A stretch of 64,000 nt of DNA from CAYNLK01 sp964398055 (GCA_964398055.1 CAYNLK010000020.1:44093-108092); one strand, 5' to 3'; positions 7,942 to 17,135 are shown, counted from the stretch's first letter. Translations and numbers: made by a program. The notes: generated by a model not told the origin, from the letters alone.

Positions 7942-10938
7942 TCAACCGCTCAATAGACTTGGCCATACCCCTGTTACTAGCAGAATGGCGCTCAAACCCA
8001 CCACGGCCACGATCAGGGGTAATGGCTCAGAGCGACGCTGTTCACCCGCCCCCCACCAAAAGCTGGCAACAATGCGGGCGTAAGCCAGGACAGCCAACGC
8101 CGTAGCCAAGAGCAACGCAGCCAGGAGCCAGGGGCTTGTCTCGGCGGCCAGGCCGTACAATCGCCAGTGAGCCGCGTAGCCAAGCGTCGGCGGTATCCCC
8201 AGCATCGCCAGCGCGCCCAGCAGAAATCCGGCCCCGGAAACCGGGTAGCTGGCCGCCAGGCCGCCCACGTCCAGAGTGAGCGATTGCCGGTCCGCTTCGG
8301 GAGCGGTCAGGCTGACAAAGAGCAGCACCTTGGCCAGAGCGTGGACAATGGCTCCCAGCAGCGCCCCGGTCAAGCCCAACTCACCGCCGAGGGTTAAACC
8401 TAATAACAGATAACCCATATCCTCGATCGTCGAGAAAGCGAGGAATCGCTTGAGGCTACGTTGGGCCAGCATCAGGACAGCCCCACCCAGGGCTGACATC
8501 ACCGCCAGGACCAACCAGGGAGTAGCGGGGGTGAACAGCCCAGGGACAGATTGACGCAGCGTCAGCAGCTCGCCAAAGGCAGCTACATCGACCACGGCGA
8601 CTATTAACCCAATTACAGCAACCGGCGTTGCTGCGGCTACCTGAGGCAGCCACAGATATAGCGGAACAAGGGCTAACTTCAGTGCAAATCCGCACAACAA
8701 CAAGGCCATGGCCAACTCCGGGAATGCCGTGTTCAGGATCAGAGTCCCGCTAATGGTCATCAACGCCGAAAGCAAGACGACCAGCAGATAAATGCGAGTC
8801 GCGGCCCGGCTGGTTGTGGTCTGCCACACCAGGATCAGGGCGCTCAGGGCTGCTCCCTCCAGCAGGATCAAGCGAGCGAACGGTTGGCTGAAGCCAGGCC
8901 CCAGCAGTGATAATATCCCGGCCCCCATCAGCCAGGGCCAGGTTTGTCGTAGCGGCGGCGCAACAGTGACGGCCAACAGTAGGGCTACCAAAGCCAGACC
9001 GGTTGCGGCCAAAAGAGGCCATTCCAGCGGTTGAGATACAGCAGAGGGGGGCGCGCCAGCCGGTGCAGTGCCAAAGCTGACCACTACGGCCAGAATTAAT
9101 GTTAAAATCAGGCTGGCCGGGGCTGTATATCTCTCCAGCCATAGACTGCCTCTCCCCAGCGCGCCGGTGACCTTTAACAGCCAGCGCCATAGGGTCAGGT
9201 AGTAGCGATCCACCTCAAGCCAGCGGTAAAAGGGCGCCAACCCCTGATAGATGATGAGCGAGAAATCGCTGGCTGGAAGACGAGCTGAGGTGGACAATGG
9301 CTCGCCGCCGGTAAAAATACCGCCCGCGGCGACGGCTGAGGTTGCGCCAGCCACGACCAGGCCGCGGGAGGGTTGGGCCAGCCAATACACCAATATTCCT
9401 CCCCCCACGGCCACTAAAGCCAAGATCAGCCCGCCGGTGGTGTACCAACTGCCGCCGCCAGCCGTTAGACCCAACCAGGTGACGTTGATAACTGGCTGTT
9501 GCCCTAACGCCAGTAACAGTGGGTTGATGAGGGTGTTAATAGCCAGTTGGGGGGCAATACCCAGCACCACACTGGCGACGGCCAGTATTGCTGTCCCAAC
9601 CAGCATCAAGGGGGGAGCCTCATACCCACGCCCTGCAGCCGGGGTCTCATCACCCATAAAAACAGTACAGGTGGCCTTAAGAAAGGAGAAGATGGTGAGC
9701 ATACTAACGATCCAGGCAACCAGAGCCGGAATAACCTGCCCGACTTCGAGCGCCGCGTTGTAGATTAACCATTTACTGGTGAACCCACTTAACAACGGCA
9801 CGCCAGCAATACTACCGGCCACGATTAACCACAACACCGTGATCGCCGGCATCTGTCGAGCCAGCCCACCCAAACGGTTCATATCTCTGGTACCGGTCGC
9901 CTGCTGTACCGCTCCGGCACAGAGAAATAGGCCGCCCTTAAACAGGCCGTGATTCAAACAATGCAGCAACCCGGCGGCAACGCCCAGCGGCGTCGCCAGA
10001 CCAAGCCCCAGGATCATATAGCCGATCTGACTGACCGTATGGAACGCCAGTAACCGCTTGATGTCAGATTGAATGATGGCATAGAGTACCCCCACCAGCA
10101 TAGTAATGGTTCCAATCCAGATTACCAATGTCTGCCAGGCCACCGGCCACGTTCCCAGGCTGTGCAGCCGGGCAATCAGATAAACTCCGGCCTTAACGTA
10201 GCAAGCGGCGTGCAGCAAGGCGCTGACCGGCGTGGGCGCGGCCATGGCCTCGGGAATCCAGGTGTGGAGCGGGAATTGGACCGACTTGGCCACGGCAGCC
10301 AATAAAGTCAGTAAAAACAGGCCGGAGCCGAAGGCAGTTACAACCTGGGGGTCAGTCCAGAGGGTGCTGCCGGTGCGGGCGTAGAGCAGCAGCACCGTGG
10401 CCAGGAGACCGTAGCCGGGCAGGTGGGTCATCACCAGCACTTTGCGGGCGCCGGCGGCAGCTTCGGGTTGCTGATACCAAAAACCGACTAATAGGAAGGA
10501 ACACAGGCCGATGACTTCCCAACTCAGGTAAAGCAAGAATAGATCGGCGCTGTAGACCAGGTTGACCAGCCCGGCGATGAAGAGCAGCATCAAAGCGTAG
10601 AAGCGGGTGGGGGCCGGATCGTCGGCCATGTAGGCAATTGCATAAAGCAGGATGGCCGCGCCGATGCCGGTGGCCATCACGGCAAAGAGCTGGCTCAACC
10701 CATCAACGTGATAGGCCAGCGCGGCCGGGCCATCCCAGATCAGGAGATTGACCGCCACCGCCTGCCCTTGCCAGGTCAGCGGCCAAACGGCCAGCACCCC
10801 ACCCAGGGCAACCAGGCTGCTAACAAAGGCCAACCAGCCTTTGGCGCGGGCGACATTCAGCCCTGCCAGCAGCAGTTCCAGCAGCAGCCCGACCAGTAAC
10901 GCGCCCACAGGAATGAAAACGAGGCTTTCGGGAGACAT
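7942..10938 (-). CDS. cooM: Fused antiporter-like membrane subunit (NuoL-type plus second NuoM/N-type half), CooM-like
   Basis: This 998-aa, almost entirely hydrophobic protein is two proton-antiporter modules in tandem. The first half keeps the NuoL landmarks: Glu in YLSWEVIGLCSF (about residue 141), Lys in VAKSVQFPLHTWIPEAMAAP (about 218), His in SALLHAACYVKAG (about 243). The second half, after a linker near residues 500-620, repeats a degenerate set: FALKLALVPLYLWLPQ, then RSLKRFLAFSTIEDMGYLLL, then AIVHALAKVLLF. A fused, long CooM is typical of CO-induced hydrogenases. TAGGAGATCG precedes the ATG. It probably pumps H+ or Na+ as electrons flow from CO to protons. Confidence 0.83.
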   Translation of the reverse strand: MSPESLVFIPVGALLVGLLLELLLAGLNVARAKGWLAFVSSLVALGGVLAVWPLTWQGQAVAVNLLIWDGPAALAYHVDGLSQLFAVMATGIGAAILLYAIAYMADDPAPTRFYALMLLFIAGLVNLVYSADLFLLYLSWEVIGLCSFLLVGFWYQQPEAAAGARKVLVMTHLPGYGLLATVLLLYARTGSTLWTDPQVVTAFGSGLFLLTLLAAVAKSVQFPLHTWIPEAMAAPTPVSALLHAACYVKAGVYLIARLHSLGTWPVAWQTLVIWIGTITMLVGVLYAIIQSDIKRLLAFHTVSQIGYMILGLGLATPLGVAAGLLHCLNHGLFKGGLFLCAGAVQQATGTRDMNRLGGLARQMPAITVLWLIVAGSIAGVPLLSGFTSKWLIYNAALEVGQVIPALVAWIVSMLTIFSFLKATCTVFMGDETPAAGRGYEAPPLMLVGTAILAVASVVLGIAPQLAINTLINPLLLALGQQPVINVTWLGLTAGGGSWYTTGGLILALVAVGGGILVYWLAQPSRGLVVAGATSAVAAGGIFTGGEPLSTSARLPASDFSLIIYQGLAPFYRWLEVDRYYLTLWRWLLKVTGALGRGSLWLERYTAPASLILTLILAVVVSFGTAPAGAPPSAVSQPLEWPLLAATGLALVALLLAVTVAPPLRQTWPWLMGAGILSLLGPGFSQPFARLILLEGAALSALILVWQTTTSRAATRIYLLVVLLSALMTISGTLILNTAFPELAMALLLCGFALKLALVPLYLWLPQVAAATPVAVIGLIVAVVDVAAFGELLTLRQSVPGLFTPATPWLVLAVMSALGGAVLMLAQRSLKRFLAFSTIEDMGYLLLGLTLGGELGLTGALLGAIVHALAKVLLFVSLTAPEADRQSLTLDVGGLAASYPVSGAGFLLGALAMLGIPPTLGYAAHWRLYGLAAETSPWLLAALLLATALAVLAYARIVASFWWGAGEQRRSEPLPLIVAVVGLSAILLVTGVWPSLLSG

Positions 10939-11128
10939 AACGATCTCCTACTACAAGGAAGATATCCTCACCCCGGCCTAAGATTCTTTAAACCAGCCGA
11001 TCGAGGCCTGACGGAACCCTGGCCTGAGCCAGGAGAAGGCACGCCCTACAAATTGGGTTGCGTGTTCCATCACAGTTTGCAACGGCTTCTGGCGAGAACG
11101 TCGGAGCCGCGCTGGTAGGGTTTACGGC

Positions 11129-13045
11129 TTAAGCCGGGGCCAACTCAGATACCGGCAACCCCAGATCAACCCGTTTACGGTTGATATGCTGGACCATCAA
11201 CCCGGCAGCCTTGATCGGATCGGTTTCTACTGCGAATTTGCCACCGATAACCTGCTCCGCCGTCTCGGTTAACAGTTTGGTGACTTGCGGGCTGCCCAAC
11301 ACTTGCGGCACAGTACCCAGCACGGTAAAGATACCACTCGACACCACGTAAGCCCCGATGCTGACCGCTTTCTCGCTCATCCACTCCGGCGCAGCCCCGG
11401 CGACCGGCAGATCGCTGATGTCAACGCCCAGTTCTTTGGCGATGACCGCACACACCGTCAAAATGCGGCTGATGTCAACGCAGGAGCCCATGTGCAGTAC
11501 CGGTGGAATCCCCAGGGCTTGACAGACCGCTTTCAAGCCCGCGCCGGCCTTCTCGGCAGCTTCCGGCAGCAGCAAGCCGGCCTTGGCCGCGGCAATGGCG
11601 TTACAGCCGGTCGTCACTACCAGCACATTTTGTTTGATCAATTCCTCCAGCATGGTAATGTGGCCGTAATCGTGCTTGATTTTGGGGTTGTTGCAGCCCA
11701 CGACGCCGGCAATGCCCCGAATGCTACCGTTGGCAATGGCGTCGATGAGGGGCTTGGGTGAACCGCCTAAAGCCGCCAGAATAGCCTCGGCGCTGAAGCC
11801 AACCATACAGGCTGTCTTCTCGGCGGGAATATTGACCTGACCGGGTTTGCGGAAGCGGTAGTTCTCCACCGCGGTCCGCACAATTTCCTTGGCCGTAGTC
11901 AGGGCGTGTTCCTCGTGGAACTCGATGTGGGTCGCGCCAGGGAATTTGGCCTTGGGCGAGGTAGAGATCAATTTGGTATGGAAACAGCCGGCCACTGCCC
12001 CCAGCGCCGGGAAGATACATTGCACATCGACAATCATCGCCTCAACTGCGCCGGTGATGAGCGCCAGCTCCTGCTGCAAGAAGTTGCCGGCCACCGGAAT
12101 ACCGTGGCGCATCAAGATTTCGTTGCCGGTGCAGCAGATACCGGCGACGTTGATGCCCTTGGCTCCATATTTCTTGGCCAGGGCCACCATGTCGGGGTCC
12201 TGCGCCGCGGCGACGATCATTTCAGATAGGGTTGGCTCGTGTCCGTGCACGATGATGTTGACCTGATCCTGCTTGAGCACACCCAGATTGGCTTCTGATT
12301 TAATCGGCTTTGGTGTGCCAAACAAAACGTCGGACAGTTCGGTCGCGATCATCGAGCCGCCCCAGCCATCAGCGATGGAGGTCCGCAAGCCGTGCAGGAT
12401 CAGATTGACCGGATCATTATCGACCCCAATGTGGGTTCGGTGCATCACCTCGACAATCTCGCGGTCAACGCCACGCGGGTCAATGCCGACCTGCTTCCAC
12501 AAAGCCAGCCGCTTTTCGGGGGCACGGCGGGTGAACTGAACCGGTCCCTCCTGCTTACCGAACTCGGCGTAGGCAGCCCGGGCCAAATCCAGGGCGATCT
12601 CTTCGTTGCTCCGCTTGTCAACCTTGATCCCGTACTCTTGGGCCAGAGCCTTGAGTTTGGCCTCGTCCTTAATTTGGTAGCCGCCGCTCTTGCCCTCGGC
12701 GATCAACAGCAGGGTGTGGGCAATGTCGCGGCCGTGGTCGGAGTGGGCCGCCGCGCCGGCGGCAATCATCCGCAGGAGGCCGCGAGCCACGATGATATCA
12801 GCGGTTGCCCCGCAAATGCCCTGTTTGGGACCCTCGCCTTCAAAGGGACTGATCCGGCACGGGCCCATATTGCAATGCCGACAGCACAACCCCAGTTCGC
12901 CAAAGCCGCATTGGGGGATCATCGCTTCGTAACGATCCCAGGCGGTGTCGATACCTAGCTCCTCGGCCCGGGCCAGCATGGCGTGAACGGTCGGGTCGAT
13001 GCTCTTTTCCATTATCTTTTCAGGATATTTCCCATTACCTTTCAT
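11129..13045 (-). CDS. cooS: Anaerobic Ni-containing carbon monoxide dehydrogenase catalytic subunit
   Basis: The 638-aa protein matches CooS length. The N-terminal cluster ligands are in CGFGELGLCCRHCNMGPC then GICGATAD. The active-site C-cluster ligands are all visible in order: IIVHGHEP (His), GICCTGNE (Cys), DVQCIFPAL, VGCNNPKI, TGCNAIAAA and MGSCVDISR. It oxidises CO to CO2 and passes electrons to the CooF-like protein encoded 20 nt upstream. ATG 13045 follows AGGAG. It is separated from cooM by 190 nt. No CooC nickel-insertion ATPase or CooJ/T gene is present in the window, so maturation must be provided elsewhere. Confidence 0.93.
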   Translation of the reverse strand: MKGNGKYPEKIMEKSIDPTVHAMLARAEELGIDTAWDRYEAMIPQCGFGELGLCCRHCNMGPCRISPFEGEGPKQGICGATADIIVARGLLRMIAAGAAAHSDHGRDIAHTLLLIAEGKSGGYQIKDEAKLKALAQEYGIKVDKRSNEEIALDLARAAYAEFGKQEGPVQFTRRAPEKRLALWKQVGIDPRGVDREIVEVMHRTHIGVDNDPVNLILHGLRTSIADGWGGSMIATELSDVLFGTPKPIKSEANLGVLKQDQVNIIVHGHEPTLSEMIVAAAQDPDMVALAKKYGAKGINVAGICCTGNEILMRHGIPVAGNFLQQELALITGAVEAMIVDVQCIFPALGAVAGCFHTKLISTSPKAKFPGATHIEFHEEHALTTAKEIVRTAVENYRFRKPGQVNIPAEKTACMVGFSAEAILAALGGSPKPLIDAIANGSIRGIAGVVGCNNPKIKHDYGHITMLEELIKQNVLVVTTGCNAIAAAKAGLLLPEAAEKAGAGLKAVCQALGIPPVLHMGSCVDISRILTVCAVIAKELGVDISDLPVAGAAPEWMSEKAVSIGAYVVSSGIFTVLGTVPQVLGSPQVTKLLTETAEQVIGGKFAVETDPIKAAGLMVQHINRKRVDLGLPVSELAPA

Positions 13046-13065
13046 CAATAGCTCTCCTTATCTGG

Positions 13066-13611
13066 TTAAATTTGCTGTTGTTTCTGGCTTGCCAGGGCCT
13101 CCAAAAACCGTTCGGCTGAGGCTTTGAGGGCTGCGTCGATCACCTGGCGCGGCCTGGCCAGACTCAGGGCCTGGGTAGGACAGGCCTCGATGCAGGCGGG
13201 ACCTTCAGGCCGGTCCACACACAGGTCACACTTGGTCGCGGCGCGCTTGGTTTTGCCATTGACCGGTACCGTGTTGATGTGAATGGCGCCAAAAGGACAA
13301 ACCATCGTACACAGCCCGCAGGCAATGCAACGGTTAGAATTGACCGCTGTGTAGGTCTCGGTGCGGAAAGTGGCCCCGGTAGGGCAGACCTTGACGCAGG
13401 GCGCATCTTCACACTGGCGACATTGGGTAGAAAGCTTCACCTCAGCCACTTGCACTACCCGGTTGCGGGGTGCCAGAGGTTCCTCAGTCAAGATTGCCCC
13501 AAAAAGTGTGCCGGCCCGGCTATGGGCTACGGCGCAGGCCAATTCGCAGGTGTGGCAACCCAAACAGCGGTCGGGATCGACCATAATAAACGGACCACGC
13601 AATTCAGTCAT
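13066..13611 (-). CDS. cooF: Four-cluster ferredoxin-like electron carrier, CooF-like
   Basis: The 181-aa protein has four cysteine blocks, each fitting a 4Fe-4S centre: CLGCHTCELAC, CRQCEDAPCVKVCP, CIACGLCTMVCP and CDLCVDRPEGPACIEACP. This is the CooF/HycB/DmsB-like layout. ATG 13611 is selected because AGGAGGTG lies 7 nt upstream; the longer frame to 13698 has no ribosome site and a non-homologous lead. It sits directly upstream of the CO dehydrogenase gene and would carry electrons from it to the hydrogenase. An imperfect palindrome (GACCGATCGGGTC, 13666-13678) lies in the leader and is a weak operator candidate. Confidence 0.88.
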   Translation of the reverse strand: MTELRGPFIMVDPDRCLGCHTCELACAVAHSRAGTLFGAILTEEPLAPRNRVVQVAEVKLSTQCRQCEDAPCVKVCPTGATFRTETYTAVNSNRCIACGLCTMVCPFGAIHINTVPVNGKTKRAATKCDLCVDRPEGPACIEACPTQALSLARPRQVIDAALKASAERFLEALASQKQQQI

Positions 13612-13825
13612 GCATTTCACCTCCTTATTTATGTGGGAAAAGTCATTTGTCGGGAAAATAGAAACGACCGATCGGGTCAGAATCGGTAATAGAAGCATAT
13701 TTTGGATCTGATACTATTTTATCAAGAGCGCGGCAGAAAAATAAGACCCGGAGAGGGGGTCTCAACCGGCCGGCCGGGGGGTGGCCAAGACCCGGATGGG
13801 TGGTCAAAGAGCTACAAAAGGGGGG

Positions 13826-14455
13826 TCAGATTAAGCCGCGTTCTTTGGCCAGCAGCACGGCTTCGATGCGGTTGTGAACATTCAACTTTGCCAGGATATC
13901 CTTGACGTATCCCTTGACGGTATTCTCACTGAGATGAAGCTGGTTGCCAATCTCTTTGTTGGTTAAGCCGTGAGCAATGAGGCGTAGGATTTCCACTTCT
14001 CGGAGAGTGAGCATGCGGGGCGGCTGCTCCTGCTGGCGTACATACTCAGTTAATACGTCGGCGGCGCGGGGGTCCAGAGCGGCGTGTCCCTCAACCACAG
14101 CCAGCAGTTGTTCCCGTAGATGCAAATTTTCGGCATCTTTCAGCAAATAACCGCGGGCCCCGGCTTGAAGAGAGGCATTGACCAGATTTCGGTCGATAAA
14201 GGCGCTTAAAATCAGTACCGCAGTCTCCGGACATGCCTGGACAATCCGCTGGCAAAGTTCTACCCCGCCCATATCAGGCAGTTTCAGGTCAAGCAGGCTG
14301 ACATCCGGCCGCAGCTGGGTGACAAGGCGCAGCGCATCGGCGCCATTGGCCGCCTCCCCCACCACTTCAAACCGGGGGTCAGGGTCCAAAATCGAGCGCA
14401 AGCCCTGGCGCACGATCCGATGGTCATCCACAATCACCACGCGGACCGGTTTCAT
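13826..14455 (-). CDS. NarL/LuxR-family response regulator
   Basis: The 209-aa protein has a receiver domain with acidic pair DD at 10-11, phospho-acceptor Asp about 56 (SLLDLKLPDMGG) and the conserved Lys region, then a C-terminal LuxR-type helix-turn-helix (LTLREVEILRLIAHGLTNKE then LHLSENTVKGYVKDI). Its ATG overlaps the stop of the sensor kinase gene by 4 nt, so the two are translated together. It ends about 215 nt before the CooF gene on the same strand and is the obvious candidate regulator of the CO-hydrogenase block; that link is inference. Confidence 0.92.
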   Translation of the reverse strand: MKPVRVVIVDDHRIVRQGLRSILDPDPRFEVVGEAANGADALRLVTQLRPDVSLLDLKLPDMGGVELCQRIVQACPETAVLILSAFIDRNLVNASLQAGARGYLLKDAENLHLREQLLAVVEGHAALDPRAADVLTEYVRQQEQPPRMLTLREVEILRLIAHGLTNKEIGNQLHLSENTVKGYVKDILAKLNVHNRIEAVLLAKERGLI

Positions 14456-15639
14456 GGTAGACAGGCTCCGGGCAGCGGAAAACGCGCTTTGACCATCACT
14501 CCCTGGTCGTCGTTATTGGCGATGAAGAAATCACCCCGGGCCTGAGCCGTGAGCTGGTGCATCGTTGGCACGCCAAAATGCAGGTCGGCGTCGTCAGCCT
14601 CCAGGGTAAGCGGCTCGGCCAGGCCGACCCCATTATCCTGGATGGTGACGGTCACGCAGTCCTGGTTGCAGTGCAGGCTGACCATCACCGCCGAAGCCCG
14701 GGCGTGCTTGCGCACGTTAGAGAGCGACTCGCGGATAATCCGATAGACCGCCTCGCTGACCAGCGGCGGCAACGCCGGAAATTGGGGGGGCACAATCAGC
14801 GTGGCGGCGATACCGCTTTGAGCCTCAAAGTCGGTGACCTGTTCTTGAAGCAACTCGATCAGGCCCTCACCGCCGGGCAAGTAGTGACTACGCAGAGCAA
14901 AGATAGCGCTGCGCAACTCGTCGCTGCTGCGAGCCGACAATCGCCGGATGGTCTGCATCTTCTGGCGGGCTTCACCGTCCAGGGTCAGGTGGTTGATACA
15001 CCACTCCGCCTCCAGGCCAATGGTGAAGAGCATCTGGGCCACCGTGTCGTGCAGAGCCTGAGCAATTCGCTGCCGTTCCCGCAAGCGAGCCAGTTCGTCC
15101 GTTTGGGCGTACAGCCGGGCGTTCTCAATGGCAATGGTCGCCTGGGCGGCAAAAGCGAGTAACAATTCCTCATCTTCACCACTGAAGCTCTTGCCGTTGG
15201 GCGAGTTGCCGACGAATAAAGCCCCCAGAGATTGCCCTTTGCGCAGCAACGGCACCGACAGGAACGCCTCCACTTCGGGATGGTAGGAGGGGAAACCAAT
15301 CGCCTGGGGGTGGCTGCGGACATCGTCCAACCGCAAGGGGAGACCCTGCCGATAAGGCAAACTTAGGAGACCGGCCCCGGTAGGGAAGCCTTGGGGTTCA
15401 TAAGGCCAGCCGCTAACCTTGAAGAATTGAAAGTTTTCCTTATCCTCGCTGAGGACCAGCAACCCACCCATCTCTGCCTCAACCAGCTCGGTGGCGGTGT
15501 CAACGATTTGTTGCAGCAGCGGGTCCAAATCAAGTTGAGCCGCCACCGATTTACTCACCTCAATAAGTTGCGAGAATTGCGACACTCGACGGGTTAATTG
15601 ATTGATCGGGTCGACCAGGGTTTGCGTTTGGTCATCCAT
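14452..15639 (-). CDS. GAF-domain sensor histidine kinase (HisKA_3), DosS/DevS-like signature
   Basis: The 395-aa soluble kinase has a GAF domain (about residues 30-175), a HisKA_3 dimerisation helix with phospho-acceptor His about 197 (RIAQALHDTVAQM) and an HATPase domain (RESLSNVRKHARA, QDNGVGL). The GAF segment PLRLDDVRSHPQAIGFPSYH followed by PEVEAFLSVPLL closely resembles the mycobacterial DevS/DosT haem-GAF, including His residues at 110 and 120. His 120 would match the haem-proximal His149. The residue matching DevS distal Tyr171 is Phe here (Phe142). Haem binding is inference; many GAF kinases share this fold without haem. It is placed immediately upstream of the CO oxidation block. 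Confidence 0.88.
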   Translation of the reverse strand: MDDQTQTLVDPINQLTRRVSQFSQLIEVSKSVAAQLDLDPLLQQIVDTATELVEAEMGGLLVLSEDKENFQFFKVSGWPYEPQGFPTGAGLLSLPYRQGLPLRLDDVRSHPQAIGFPSYHPEVEAFLSVPLLRKGQSLGALFVGNSPNGKSFSGEDEELLLAFAAQATIAIENARLYAQTDELARLRERQRIAQALHDTVAQMLFTIGLEAEWCINHLTLDGEARQKMQTIRRLSARSSDELRSAIFALRSHYLPGGEGLIELLQEQVTDFEAQSGIAATLIVPPQFPALPPLVSEAVYRIIRESLSNVRKHARASAVMVSLHCNQDCVTVTIQDNGVGLAEPLTLEADDADLHFGVPTMHQLTAQARGDFFIANNDDQGVMVKARFPLPGACLP

Positions 15640-15895
15640 AACCCTCTCCCAGGTTGCTGTCTTCGATGGTACGAATTTAGCACACCCCTATGGAGCTGAT
15701 ATCTGCGGATACAAGAAAGTAAGCCTATGATACCTCAGGACCAGGTAATCTTCAATTCGACAACTGGTGTTTTTGCGCCAACTATTGAAATGCCGGAGAT
15801 GGTCATAATCGGCGGGCCTATCGGTTCTGCTTTGCCAGAAGGCAGAATCTTTCACCAATAATACCAAAAACGACGGGGGCCGTGCCTCTGAAGAA

Positions 15896-16210
15896 ATGCG
15901 GGCTTATCTCGGTTTTGAAACCCAACGTCACTGGTCGGTCCGGGCCATTGAACGGACCACCCCCGGTCTGATGGGCTTGTTCAGTCTGGTGGTGGTCATA
16001 GCCCATACCCTCCACCCAGAACAATTACCCATTCGACAAGCCAGTTGGTATCTTAAAGAAGAAGCCACCTTCAGTGACGCCCTGGCGGCCGTCCGACGAG
16101 ACTTGTGGGCCAATTTTGATTATCGCACTTCAGGGAATGAGGCCGACCTGCGCCTGATTTCTGAGGATACTTTGCTTTCTTTACTGGATTTGGCCTGTTA
16201 TTCGGTCTAA
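15896..16210 (+). pseudogene. C-terminal fragment of a DDE transposase
   Basis: The 104-residue frame reads MRAYLGFETQRHWSVRAIER then TTPGLMGLFSLVVVIAHTL and SWYLKEEATFSDALAAVRRD. This resembles the C-terminal region of IS4/IS701-type DDE transposases (lgl..yq.rs..AI.R). The catalytic core upstream is absent: 15640-15895 holds no continuous matching frame in any reading, only short interrupted stretches. No inverted repeats bounding an element were recognised. It is a decayed insertion sequence between the CO block and the catabolic block. Confidence 0.6.
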
Positions 16211-16343
16211 TCAAGCCAGAAATGGGGGTTCTGACCCCAATTTTTCTATCAACATCGGCTTTGAGCCAAATTTCCCGGCTTGACCCGGCTACTTTGATTT
16301 TTTTATCCGCTTTCAAAAATGGACAAAGTCGAGTTTACAATAT

Positions 16344-16403
16344 TTGACAATTTCAAAGCGGTATAGTATGATTGACGGTCAGACCGGTCTAACCGGTCAG
16401 ACC
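16344..16403 (+). promoter_or_regulatory. Consensus sigma-70 promoter with triple tandem operator for the FCD regulator
   Basis: TTGACA (16344-16349), a 17-bp spacer and TATGAT (16367-16372) form a near-perfect promoter. Three abutting 9-mers, GGTCAGACC, GGTCTAACC and GGTCAGACC (16377-16403), cover the predicted transcription start. GGTnnnACC is the core recognised by FadR/PdhR/LldR-like GntR proteins, so autoregulation by the gene at 16431 is likely. The site also rules out the upstream in-frame starts at 16344 and 16369. Confidence 0.75.
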
Positions 16404-16430
16404 ATCTTAACTCTGGCTCACAGGTGCGCC

Positions 16431-17135
16431 GTGTTAATTACCTCCCCAAAATCCAGCGTTTCTGCCGATACCGTCCACCAGATCGCCGAGATGCTTCGGG
16501 CCGGTGACTATACCGTGGGCGACCGCCTGCCGGGCGAGCGGCAGTTGGCCAAGCAACTCCATGTGAGCCGGGCCTCGGTACGGGAGGCGCTGCGCAAGCT
16601 GGAAACTGTCGGCCTGTTAGAGATCCGCCAGGGATTGGGCACCTTTGTCAAAGACCCCAGTAACGAGACTATTCAGGCCTCGCTGGCCCCCCATATTCTC
16701 ACCGATCAAACGACCCTCAATAAGTTATTTGAAATCCGAGAAATCATCGAAGTGGAAGCTGCGGCGCGGGCGGCTCAACGGGTTACCCCGGCGCAGCTTG
16801 CAGCCATGCGCCAGTGGCTGGAAGCCGTAGAAACGGCTGTGGCGCGCCGGGACGCGGCCGGCATTGTGACGGCTGACGTTGAGTTCCACCGTCAGATTGT
16901 GGTGGCCACCGACAACGAGCTGCTGGTTTATTTGATGGATAGTATTGTGGATTTGCTGCGCGATATACGCTGGGATAGCAGTAATATCCCTGAACTATTA
17001 CCCGAAATCATCGCCGGTCACCGGGCCATTCTGGCGGCTATTGAAATCGCTGATAGCCAGGCGGCCCGGCTGGCGATGCAGAGCCACCTGGCCGGAATCA
17101 GCGCCCGGGTGCAGGCTTATTGGGCCGGGCGATAA
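16431..17135 (+). CDS. GntR-family transcriptional regulator with FCD ligand-binding domain
   Basis: The 234-aa protein starts at GTG 16431 (AGGTG just upstream). The N-terminal winged helix (AEMLRAGDYTVGDRLPGERQ then VSRASVREALRKLETVGLLE) is typical of GntR. The C-terminal FCD domain (FEIREIIEVEAAARAAQRV, then DVEFHRQIVVATDN, then IIAGHRAILAAIE) keeps the metal/ligand Asp and His residues. The frame could extend further upstream, but that region is a promoter and operator. It is the first gene of the plus-strand catabolic and transport block, 22 nt before the first amidohydrolase, and presumably represses it until a carboxylate-type ligand binds. Confidence 0.88.
   Translation: MLITSPKSSVSADTVHQIAEMLRAGDYTVGDRLPGERQLAKQLHVSRASVREALRKLETVGLLEIRQGLGTFVKDPSNETIQASLAPHILTDQTTLNKLFEIREIIEVEAAARAAQRVTPAQLAAMRQWLEAVETAVARRDAAGIVTADVEFHRQIVVATDNELLVYLMDSIVDLLRDIRWDSSNIPELLPEIIAGHRAILAAIEIADSQAARLAMQSHLAGISARVQAYWAGR

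Noticed and set aside
4403..10938. Respiratory complex I fragment (NuoBCDHIL)
   Set aside because: The large subunit has both Ni-binding CxxC motifs and the block is linked to a CO dehydrogenase, so a group 4 hydrogenase fits better.
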